DNA of 64,000 bases, taken from the NCBI GenBank assembly GCA_019828545.1, contig JACVRA010000071.1, positions 1 to 64,000 on the forward strand. The letters run 5' to 3'. Below, piece after piece: positions 36,128-46,442 of this stretch (position 1 is its first letter; every line of letters begins with the position of its first letter). The DNA is from Paracamarosporium sp. OC-R06-R3. Its lineage: Eukaryota > Ascomycota > Dothideomycetes > Pleosporales > Didymosphaeriaceae. The position numbers and the translations under genes were made by a program. The notes beneath the pieces were generated by a model. The model saw only the letters and a program-made list of their open reading frames with translations, made no database searches and had not been told where the DNA came from.

Positions 36128-37358
36128 GGCGGCTCTCGCAGTGGTGGGTTGGCGTATTCGAGTGGGTATGGGCGCAAAGCGCAAGTCTGGCGCTGCGGTC
36201 GGGTTGTAAATAAGTGAATGGGGGCGGTGTCGCTGCACAGCAGGACAACCAATTACTCAAAAGGGCAAGCAGGCTGCTAAGGGCGTTTGCGGTAGTCGTG
36301 GTAGGCTTCGTCTGATGCTGGCGGTGGCTAGTGGGCTTATATCATCATCTGCGAGCGCTCAAGTAAAAGTGAACCGACAATTCAATCGCCGCGGCTTAGT
36401 CGCGTGATGGGTAGAGGTTAGTCGTTGTGGGGTAGAATTCGGGGGAGGTTCAAGCGAAGTCTGGCTGCGGTCTGGGGAGTCGTTAGCCGCTGTCGGAGAA
36501 CAGGTTGTTCTGCAGGGCGGTGGTGGACGCGGACGACATAAGGAAGTGTGTGTGGGCTTCAGCAGGCGATGATGCGCAGGGTCTCTGAGTAGTAAGCGCG
36601 GAAAGACACGATGGGTCGAGGTGCTAGTGGAGGCCGGGCGGGTTGAGGGGTTTAGTGAGGATGCGCCCTTGGCCGCGTTGCAGAGCTTGGCGACGGGGCC
36701 TCGCACCTCACCGTGCCTGGAGCTTGAATCCTCCAGCGATAGAACAACAAGTCGAAGAATGGTTTTGAACACATCCACGTGCTCGAAGCGAAGGGCAAGA
36801 ATTGGTCTCGCATGACAGAGTTCACGATATCGCGACGAGGAAAGCACCCATCGTCGATGGAGACCGCCAAGGACGTCAATCACATGATGATTGCATCACT
36901 CGGGGCTCCGCTTGGGGCTAGGAGGCTGCCATGTTCACGGGTTCTTGAAAAGTCCAAAAGGTGGAGAAGTCGGCTATGGTCGGGGACGTCCGGAGCGGAT
37001 GTGCAAGGGTATACTACGCCCGTCGATCGAGCTATTCGTCAACTTCGTTTTGTGCCGGATGCCAGCTAGCCCAAATGCTCAGACGGAAATCGAGACCACA
37101 CATATGAACTGCATTCACCAAGGGGGCATCTGCAACCAGTCTGTACTTATTCATCCTTGACCTAGAAACTATTTCTGTACTAACATTGATCTGAATTACA
37201 TGATGCTTTTGTATCATCGCATGCAACACTCATCCAAAAAAAATAATTGAACATGCGGTGTAGTCCGGCTGACCCACGATAGATAATACACATGCAGAAA
37301 ACAGGCTCTACGTCTTATGATTGAGTTGTGCAGCGTCCCCCTGCAATTTTACACGCCA
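36128..37358. other. Intergenic between USP gene and RSM7
   Basis: About 1.2 kb holding the USP promoter and the RSM7 3' flank. The open frames around 36359-36883 conflict with each other and have no recognisable motif. I see no RNA gene. Confidence 0.5.
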
Positions 37359-38459
37359 TTATCTCTTGCGCGGCAAGACGATGTTGGCACGGGCGGAAAT
37401 ACCCAACTTGTGCACGCCATTCCTTCTATCCCAAACACCGCTGCGACCCTCGACTACGGCAATCAACTCTGACGCCACTCTTTGTGCGTAGCTGGTCTTG
37501 CCGCTCACATTGGTCCGTCTCTTGGATGCAGCCGTCAAGATCCACTGAACTGCTATCCTTCGTCTCTGCCTTTGACCCAGAGGGACAGGAATCTGCAACG
37601 CAACACCACCACCCGCAGCACCCTTCTGGCTTCGAATCCTGAGCAAGGGCGCTACCGAGTCGATAGCGAGGGTAAGGTAGAGTACGGGGTTGAGCGGGAG
37701 ATGCGACGGCGGGGGTGCGCCGGGGAGTAGCGGTCGCTGTGGGTTGATCGTGGGGATCGGAGCAGTGCGAAGTTGTTGGAGGATGAGTGCCATGTTCTAT
37801 GCTCCACATTAGACGCAAAATCGCTATCGCATTACCAAATCATGACGTACCCTTTGAGCAACGCTCTTTTTGCCGTGCCGCATCAAGAGATTGGTGACCT
37901 GGTCGACTACTGGATCGTACCTATGCTTGACGTGGCCGTCTTTGGGAAGGGGCAAGACAGGCATGTCGAATTTCAGACCTGGGACCACGGGCGCAGCAGC
38001 GGCCGGAGGTGACGTAAAATTCACCAGGCCCATATCAAACGCACCGCTTTCACCTCCACCAATTGATCTTGTTGTGGTTGAGTATGAGCGTGAGCCTTTC
38101 GGGGCTGAGTTCGCCTTCGATTTGAGCTGCTCTTGCATGACCTTGGGCAGCTTCTCCTCTGCCTGCTTGTCGCCCTTCACAATGTCTTGGACAGGTGTGC
38201 CCTGGCTAAGGTCCGGACCCTCAGAGCCCGTTATCTCTGCCATCTGTGCTGCCTCCTGGCTAACATGGGGAAGAGGCTGGGCATCAATTCGCTTCGAGCG
38301 GTCCGCGGCGGGAGGTTCTTTGGAGTCTTTTGCATCGGAATACGTGCGAGTCTGTGTAGGGGCGAGTCGCGTAGCAGGCCGAGGAAGCCATTGAGCCTGT
38401 GCTTTTGGCCTGTATGGGATCGCGCGGGCGAAGTTCAGGACGTTCAATCGCGGAGGCAT
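37359..38459 (-). CDS. RSM7: Mitochondrial small-subunit ribosomal protein uS7m, 2 exons
   Basis: Model: complement(join(37359..37796, 37851..38459)), 348 residues. One 54 bp phase-0 intron (GTACGT donor, TAG acceptor). The N-terminus is rich in Arg, Ala and Pro with few acids (PRLNVLNFARAIPYRPKAQAQWLPRPATR), as expected of a mitochondrial presequence. A long low-complexity linker of about 120 residues follows. The uS7 domain starts near residue 180. Its junction, GKKSVAQR then NMALILQQLRTAP, is the conserved head-domain helix, and splicing restores it exactly. The C-terminus has RRRIAVQWILTAASKRRTNVSGKTSYAQRVASELIAVVEG, the rRNA-binding helices, then HKLGISARANIVLPRKR. The protein nucleates the head of the mitochondrial 37S subunit. 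Confidence 0.93.
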
Positions 38460-40410
38460 GATGATGTGGATGTGGTGAGGATCAATGGAACAGTGAAGGG
38501 GTCGTGCAACCTTGAAAATGATGCGGAGATGTTCGCTAGTACGAATTAGCGCCTAGGGTCACGTGTAGCTCTACCCTCCAGGGCTCCAACTTTAGACCTG
38601 GGTATGGCCGCCTGTCACCTGCCGGCACGAAATATCAACTTATATTATTGACTTACAACTGCCTGTGTTTGTATGTATGTATAGAACTATAGCTTCTTAG
38701 GCTCATTTGCTGCTTTTCAAGCATAACGATCCAGCCTCATGCTTGCAGATCTTCTACTCATACTAATACCTGTTGTATGATCAGTTAGCTTTGCCTTGCA
38801 ATGTTGCGTCTACCAATTAGTTCCATAAAAGTTACGGTTTGATACGGGCAGACCACAAGAGGCTGCCGGAGTACATTCGTATCGGCCAGGTATTCATCTC
38901 GTGCGAAGGGATTGTGTAAAGTGACAACAGCACAACACACGAGCCTAATTTCTGAAATAGAAAGATATATCACAATTCTGCGGGTAATTTAAGTAAAAGT
39001 GGAAACATGCAAGGATCTCGGATTTTATTTTCTAGGGTTTGCTCATCTTATGGGCCAAGGCGAGACTGAATCCATTCAAAGACGATCGCAGGAAACCGAA
39101 AATGACAGATCACGTCCAAGCTTCAGACGACTGGAGAATATTGTACATGTCTCACGCTGTTTATCCCTACGACATAACAAGCTCCAACTTATCGATGTGT
39201 CCCATTGTCATAATCGCCAGATGCTTCCACCTGTGCGTCGTAGGACACAAGCCGTGATGGAAACCGTAGACGAGGCTACGCAAGGGAGGCAAGGGTAGTG
39301 ATAGACAGGGTGACAGGTCTCCTTGAGCATGCAACTATCCGAACGGCCCGGGTCAGAAATGACCGATGGGCCTGCTGCAGTTTGTTGGACATATTGTATC
39401 CAGCACGAGGGGTTTACGCTCGATACTATCGTGAATTGCTACAGTAATTTATCCTAACGAGCGCGCCCAGAGATAAGAGAAGTACAGGCTCATCAAGCGT
39501 CTTGCGAGGGAAGACATGTTCTTCAACGTTCCGCTTGCCACCAACTAGGCTTGGACTATGCTCCGTATGCAGAAGCTTGATTTTAAGGGCCGGGCCGCTC
39601 ATGATAATGCACAACCGGAGGATAACAACGAAGAAGAACCCCGACAACCCTCGTCCGCGCGTGATGGCCAAGCTGGCATATCGTTGAAGCTTGTTGAGTA
39701 TATAGAGGACTTGTCACTTGTAAGTCTTATGCATAACTTGAGCGTGAGAGGGTGAACTATCCGATGAGGTTAGAGACCAAGCAAGCCCTGAGTACCGTGC
39801 TCGCCTCGGGTCTAGCTCGGACAGAGATGTTGCTGTGGCCACTGGCGGTAGGTCCTGCCCATGGTTAGCGGAAGCATAGAATGCTCTCTTTCCTTTTCAC
39901 GCCTTCTGCAGAAGTCAAACACATGCCTTCGATATCTCCCGTCCACCACGACAAGGCCATGGTTCCTCTGTGCCATCACTCCACCTGTAGCGTGGGGCAG
40001 GCGGCGCGCATGGGCCCAAGGCAGAGGCAGCAGCAGGGATGGCGTCCCACGACGCCCAACCACTCGCCCAGCCATCGCGCTTCGCGTTTCACTGAGCGCC
40101 CCTAGCCCGGGCGGGTTCGCTGGCGCTCCCCGCGATATAGAAGCCCGTGCGTCCACGAGAGGCCGACCCTGCGACGCTCTCCAGAGCTCTCTCCAGCTTC
40201 GTTCCTCTTCTCTCTGGCAGACACCGACAAGTCTCACCTCTAGCGCGTCACGGGATATTTCCATGTGCCGCCAGCTCCTTTGCGCGTGCTGCCCTCCGTC
40301 TTGAACAGCAGCCCAGACGTCAGTCCTCCCAGCCACCCCACACCTCGACCACTGCACCTTCCCGCACCTTCGCGCCCCGCGCATCTGCATCTGCACCAGC
40401 CATCCGCCGA
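38460..40410. other. 1.95 kb intergenic, RSM7 / membrane coiled-coil gene
   Basis: The two flanking start codons are divergent. 38600-39800 is AT-rich without supported genes. 39800-40410 is GC-rich with open frames on both strands and is best read as the long 5' leader/promoter of the next gene. Its frame is open upstream from 40147, but that part is Arg/Ser/Ala-rich and not convincing. Confidence 0.45.
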
Positions 40411-42215
40411 ATGACGGGACCCATGGATCGCGACTCCATCTACTCCGACATGTCGCTGAGCGCATCGCTGAGAGACTTCGACCCGGAGCGCAGCATGCAT
40501 TCAGCGTATAGCGCGCATTCCAACATGCATTCGTCCCGCTGGAGCGCTCCTCCGCCCGAAGCTGATGAGTCGGAACCAGAATCCGACGGGCCTTGGGCGC
40601 CACCCGCCTGGCAAAACCACAACAACAAGTGGTATCGCAAGTCCTATCTCCAAGAATCAACTCCCTCCAAGTCGCGTACCGCGAGCCCATACGAACAGCG
40701 CTTTGATCGAGAGGTCACGCCATCCCGCATCCCTCTTCCAGAGTCGCCGCGCAAGGGAACCCCACGCACCAGTCCGGAGCCCATGGAGTCGCGTCACTTC
40801 ACTCCCGATACCATCGCGTCCAGGCTCCAGAGCCCGTCGGTAGAGCCCGAAGTAACTACTGGCGCGCAACAGTGCCCAGAAGAGGAAGAACCCCTCAAGC
40901 GCGACGGATGTGGGTATTCTTTCCTGCCCAGTTTGTCTCATCTACTACATGCAAGAACCAAACTGACCGTTTCCAGTCATTCGATTCGTCTTCAAATCCG
41001 AAAGCCTTGTTAATATGGGACCGCTCGAAGAGCGCATCTCTTTGGTCACTCACAGCATGTCCAAGGCTAAACTCGTGACCAGTTTGATTGTTCTTATCCT
41101 AGCATGGGTACTCATGCACCCCTGGGGCATTGAAGCAGACCACCGGGGACCCAACGTTGCCCACCTAGTGACCATGGTGAGGCGATTCGAGCCGCTTTTG
41201 TACGCATCGGAAAATGTGATTCCGCGGTCGCGCGAGCTCAGCGACGCATCCATCGCGGTAGAAGATCTCGGGGAGAGCATCCGGGCGAGCAACATGTCCG
41301 GATCGAAGGTCATTGTTGGCCAGTTAGACGATCTGAGCGAAAATTTGAAGACCCTTTCACAGCAAATACAAACCTTCTTTGTCCACGTTGATGGTGATAT
41401 GGATGGGTGAGTGGTGATGCTTGGTTGGTATAAGTGCCGTTCTAACAACGTCCAGCACAATCAGCGCCATTGGCTGGGCTACGCGCCAGCTTGAGGGCAT
41501 CCAGGGCTCACAGGTTGGCGTCATGGACACAATCATTGGTAATGTCCATGGGGGATTAAACAAAATTGGACTTTTAGGGTCAGACGACCATCCTACTACC
41601 ATGGGAGCTGTGGTCACAGGTCTCATGGGGTCTACGACGCAACAGAAGGCTAAAGCAGCTTTGCAACGATCATTCGATTTTGTCCTCTCGACGTTGGAGG
41701 AGAATCTACAGAATGAGCTGAACCGTGCCGATAGTCTCTTCCAGATGTTCGACAACGTGGACTTACAATTCCACAACCTTCACCGAACCGTCGCCAAAGA
41801 AGAAGATACTCTGGCAGCTCAAAAGGACGAGTTTCTGGCATCCATGTGGCGAACTACCATCACCAACAAGCTCAGGCTCAAGAAGTACGAAAAGAATCTG
41901 AAGCTCCTGAAGACTTTGCGATCAAGCGCGCTGGCCAACAAGTCTGAGCTCAAGAACAACATCCAGATCATCCGGGCGGTGCAAGATCAGCTCGTCGTGG
42001 CGCGCAAGAGCCTGATATCGCCGGTGATTCGGGGAGCGCAGTCGGATTCGTACAGCATCGAGAAGCAGCTCGAAGACGTGGTTGCTACGCACGACTTCCT
42101 GCAAGGGATCCGCGACTCTCAGAAGCACAAGTTCACCAAGCAACTGTTCGCCGCACCCAGCCGACCGGCCATGTCCATCACGACGGGCCGGGATGACGAT
42201 GGAGAGGCGGAGTAG
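40411..42215 (+). CDS. Unknown single-pass membrane protein with long coiled coil, 3 exons
   Basis: Model: join(40411..40909, 40977..41406, 41456..42215), 562 residues; start MTGPMDRDSIYSDM (or the Met four residues on). Introns are 67 and 49 bp with GTGGGT and GTGAGT donors; the first splice rebuilds DGFIRFVFKSESLVNMGPLEERISL. The N-terminal 170 residues are polar, with a possible protein-binding DGPWAPPAWQNHNNKWYRKSY motif. One hydrophobic helix lies near 198-216 (LVTSLIVLILAWVLMHPW). After it come amphipathic, heptad-rich helices to about residue 545, including LDDLSENLKTLSQQIQTFF and the Lys/Leu-rich KLRLKKYEKNLKLLKTL. I do not recognise the family. Similar layouts are found in organelle or nuclear-envelope tethers, but this is only shape-based inference. 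Confidence 0.75.
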
Positions 42216-43420
42216 TGAGGTGGCACTCGATGCTGCGGTCATTGTGTACGAATCATTGTGCGATTTATTACGAAGCAAAGCATAGCGACATGGATAGACA
42301 AACGGGGAGATGCATGCATGTTGGCACGGAGTTTTTGGGTTTCTGATTCTTGGGAGCGGAAGGCGCCGGGACGGAGATGTTGTCAGGCGCAAACGGTCTT
42401 GAGGGTTTTCTTGTGAAGGGCTCGTTTCCTTGGCTTTGTGTACTCTGCCGCGGCGCTGAGTAGAGAATGGCGGGCTGTGTTTACATATACCCTCTGTAGG
42501 ACATGCAATCTAGTGTAATCACACCTTGGCGGGGATGCCTCAGGCTCGGCCGACACGGGAGATGGCGCTGGAGCTGGCCGAGGAGCTTGGGCCCGGGTGA
42601 CGTCAGCGCCATGTGCGGTGCGGCCGTGGTCCTACGCGCCGTGTGCTGCGCGGGTTGAGCCTCGCGGAGAGCCCTTTGCCTCGCACAAGAGCGTCCGCCC
42701 GTATACACACGGTAGTCAGCGATACCAAGAGCTCCCTCCGACGGGCGTGTGCTGGCTGCCGGGATCGACGGGCGGCGAGGGCTAGCTCGTGCGATCGACA
42801 GGTCACCGTCGGCCATGGGCCCTCGACTTGGCAAAGGGGCAGTGCTCGAAGCGCAATTGGCGACATGGCTGGGAGCTGGCATTGCACGGCGTCATTGCAC
42901 ACACGCAAGGCCCAAGCTGCTCTACCGGGCGTTCCTTTCCCCGCCCTCTGTCGTCTTCATCACAAGTCACAGACAAAAGTGCTCCATTGCTTGGCTGATT
43001 CCGGCTCCCTTCAAGCTCATTGACCAATTGCTTGGACGCGCGCCCACCCCTACACCCACGAAGCTTGCCGGGGATCGACTTGCAGCGACGTTCCCGCGCA
43101 GATTCTGACTATCTACACACGTAGAGCAATGAGTGAGTAATAAACCACCTGACCCTTCCCGCCTACCGCAGCCGGCGTCCAAGTGAGCCGTGGTCGCCCT
43201 GCCGCCTTTGTCACTGGTCTTGGGGCTCGGCAATCGTCCTCAACACCATCGCCCGTCCGCCGTCGCCTGCCCGGCGCAGCCACAACACCCAGCGTAGTCC
43301 CGTCGCCGCGATATCTTGGCTAATTCTTCGCGCTTGGCGCTTCGTCCAGACAACTTAAGGTCCCAGTTCCACCGTCACGGCCGTCACAAGAGCTTCCCAG
43401 ACAATACACGTCCCCAAAAC
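42216..43420. promoter_or_regulatory. Intergenic/5' leader upstream of the Ca2+ exchanger
   Basis: About 1.2 kb without a supported gene. The exchanger frame is open back to 43316 without an ATG, so the leader includes at least that part. No motif stands out. Confidence 0.4.
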
Positions 43421-45393
43421 ATGCCCGCGCCCACAAACGGCTCGCTCGGCGAGTCGACCCCGCTGCTCGGCTCCCGCCGCAACGACGACCCCAAATGGAA
43501 GTCGTACTCCAGGACCGTGTGGCACATGGTCTGGGGCACCCTCTGCAGCAACTACGTGAACGTGCTGCTCGTCTTCGTGCCGCTGGGCATCATCGCCGGC
43601 AAGCTGCACTGGTCGCCCACCGCCGTCTTCATCCTCAACTTCATCGCCATCATGCCGCTGGCCGCCCTGCTGAGTTTCGCGACCGAGGAGCTGTCCGCTA
43701 AGCTGGGTCAGACCTTGGGCGGCCTCTGCAATGCGACGTTTGGAAATGCCGTCGAACTTATTGTAAGCATATGCGCAACCCGCTGCGGGTGGCAGAAGGG
43801 ACCGGACACCGTCGCGCGCATCTCAGTACACGTTATAACAGGACGTAGTCTACAGTGGCAGGCTATGCGACCATCAATGCTCGGGGGCTGCATGGATTCC
43901 ATGCAGTGCGCGTGGTTGGGGATCCTGATATGACATGTTACGAGTTGCGTTGGCGATGGGTCTTCTTTTGATCGCACGCTGTGCGCCGTTGTAGATTGCT
44001 TGTCTAACTCTGATAGGTCTCGATTGTTGCGCTTCAGGCGAACCAGATCCGCGTTGTCCAGGCCAGTATGCTCGGCAGCATCCTTTCTAACATGCTTCTC
44101 GTAAGTCCCCACCCCTTTGCTCGTATAGCCTGTCGCAGGTTGCACCAGAATGCATAGCGCAGGCGGGTTGCAGAAGATTGAGACCAGTCGTATTATAATC
44201 TCATCGATTACTTGTGCATGTATCATGTGACCTAGGCTGGCAGATGGAATATGGATTGACGACGGCGTGGTCTTTCGTGACCATCATGATTTCTATGGCA
44301 GTGCTAATAGGTGACCAGGTCCTGGGATGCTGCTTCCTCGCAGGCGGAATCCGCGCGCCTGAGCGTGAGTTCAATGCGACTGTAGCTTCAACCATGTCTT
44401 CTTTGATGGCCGTCGGTTCCGCAGCGTTGATCATCCCTGCTACTCTCTACACAGCCATTTCTGAGCAGAGCGACCACAAGATCCCCGAGAACGACCCCAA
44501 CATCCAGCTCTTGTCACGTGGTACCGCTGTCATCCTCCTCATTCTCTACATTCTCTACATCGTGTTCCAACTCTTTACTCACCACCAGCTGTTCTCCGAC
44601 ATCGAGGCGCAAGAAGAAGGCGACGAGGAGGAAGGCCATAAGGAGGGCGACACCCTTGGCCCCATCGCTGCCATGGTTGCGCTCGTCCTGGTGACTGTTG
44701 TGATCGCCTTCTGCGCCGACTACCTCGTCGACAGCATCGACGCCATTGTTGAAAGCGCCCACATCAACAAGACCTTCATCGGTTTGATCCTGATCCCCAT
44801 TGTCGGCAACGCCGCCGAGCACGTGACGGCCGTGGTTGTCGCGCTCAAGGGCAAGATGGACCTCGCCGTCAACGTGGCCATCGGCAGCAGTCTCCAGATT
44901 GCTCTCTTCGTCACGCCGTTCCTGGTCATCCTCGGCTGGATCATGGACCGCAACATGACGCTGCACTTCCAGGGCTTCGAGACGGTCATCTTCTTCCTCT
45001 CGGTCCTCGTCGTCAACTACCTCATCCAGGACGGAAAATCAAACTACCTCGAAGGCTGCATGTGCCTCGGAATGTAAGTGACAAACCCCCGCACCCAAGT
45101 TTCCTCCCAGAGTGCGCTTTTCAGAGACACGCGGAAGCCGTGACAGTATGACGTCACGGGTTTCAGGACCTCTGGGAGGCGCATGTTGTTTTTCATGAAC
45201 CACAAGAGAAAAAAAAAGGGCCGACGCAAAGGAGAAGCGTGTATTGCGATGCGAAACGCAAAGTGGCCGTGCAAGAATGAATGTGGCGCTGACGCGGGTT
45301 TTAAGGTACATCATCATCGCGCTAGCTTTCTACGTCAAGCCTGAGGACGCCTCCGGCAATCTCGGCAGCAGCTTCTTCCACAACTTCTTTTAG
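43421..45393 (+). CDS. VCX1: Vacuolar Ca2+/H+ exchanger (CAX, Vcx1-like), 4 exons
   Basis: Model: join(43421..43762, 44017..44100, 44319..45073, 45306..45393), 422 residues. The protein uses the proton gradient to sequester Ca2+ in the vacuole. It contains eleven or so hydrophobic helices. The two CAX signature repeats are intact: GNAVELI (108-114) continuing after splicing as [31 protein letters not shown], and IVGNAAEHVTAVVVALKGKMDLAVNVAIGSSLQIALFV. The acidic loop between the halves (IEAQEEGDEEEGHKEGD) is typical. The N-terminus MPAPTNGSLGESTPLLGSRR carries an ESTPLLG acidic-dileucine-type signal consistent with vacuolar sorting. Introns are 254, 218 and 232 bp, about four times the local norm; frames and conserved motifs on both sides support them. 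The final exon is just 28 codons. Confidence 0.93.
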
Positions 45394-46442
45394 GCGCCGC
45401 CGCGCCCACGGGTATGCGGAATCGCGCCCCACACGCACACTCCGTGGCCCCCATTGTGTTCTGTGTGCAGAGCGCATACGGGTAAACGGCGCGCGTGCGT
45501 CGAGCATTTCCCGTTTTCCGTGTCTGGGAGCTGATGGTTGGGTGCGTTGAGAGAGGTCGCTGGCTGACTGACTGGTTGACTGACGGGCGTCCGTTGACCG
45601 GCGTTGCGTCTCGTCTCATGTCTCACCTCACCTCACTCTATGCACCCCTACCCAACTTCCTATTTTTCCCTTTCCGTCATTTCACACCAAGCCTTGTGGT
45701 CACACAAACACCGCTTATTTGCGTACAATCACGCAAGCAAGCAAGCAAGCACCAGCAACGCTTCCCCTGTCTGTACATACTTGTATACCTTACCCCATTT
45801 CATTCCATTCCGTCATCCTGGTTCGATCTCAGCCCAATGACACGGCTGCAGACTTACCTCCCCTTTCCCCTTTCCTTCCTCCTTTTCCTACATGTTTCTC
45901 TATCCCCTTTGTTGTTATCTATCCGTGTCCGTGTCCGAGTATCCAGTCTGGCTGTACGATACGTAAAGTTCCCCATCGTCTCATTGGTCCGTCGATCAAT
46001 TGTTCGGTATATCTATCTGTCTGGCGTTTATCCTATCCGTATTTTGCTTTGGTGTAAAAGTTAGTGGGGTGGGCGGAAGGGTTGGGCTTGGACGGGGGTA
46101 CTTGGGTGCTAATTGGTCGAGTTTGGGCGAGGAGCTGGGTTGATGGTCGGTGGTGGATAGCGTATCTATCTATCTGTTGTAGAACGAATGGATACCGCGA
46201 GTAGAAAGAAAGAAAGAAAAAAGGAAATAAAGATAATGAGAATGAGAAAGAATCAATGGAGAAGAATTCCTATTGATGCGCTGCGTCCATCGTCGTACAC
46301 GTGCTAGCGATGCGTTCGGCATGCAAAAGAGATACAAGACAACATGACGCCGCGCTACCATAACCATCCCATCCCATCCCACACCACACCCCTTCCCTTC
46401 CCTTAACCCCCTCAACCTCTCCCCCTCCCCCCATCCACCTAC
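45394..46442. other. Intergenic between convergent CAX and GH81 genes
   Basis: About 1 kb between convergent stop codons. Pyrimidine-rich with GCAA (45736-45752) and GAAA (46200-46220) short repeats. No gene seen. Confidence 0.5.

Noticed and set aside
36359..36883. 174-codon minus-strand frame upstream of the USP gene
   Set aside because: No recognisable motif, Ser/Thr/Pro-rich, and conflicting frames on the plus strand; likely promoter/leader.
40147..40410. Upstream extension of the membrane coiled-coil protein
   Set aside because: Arg/Ser/Ala-rich with open frames on the opposite strand as well; could be a presequence, but nothing supports it.
39812..40690. 292-codon minus-strand frame
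   Set aside because: Antisense to the leader and first exon of the coiled-coil gene; Arg/Trp/Gly-rich and without motifs.
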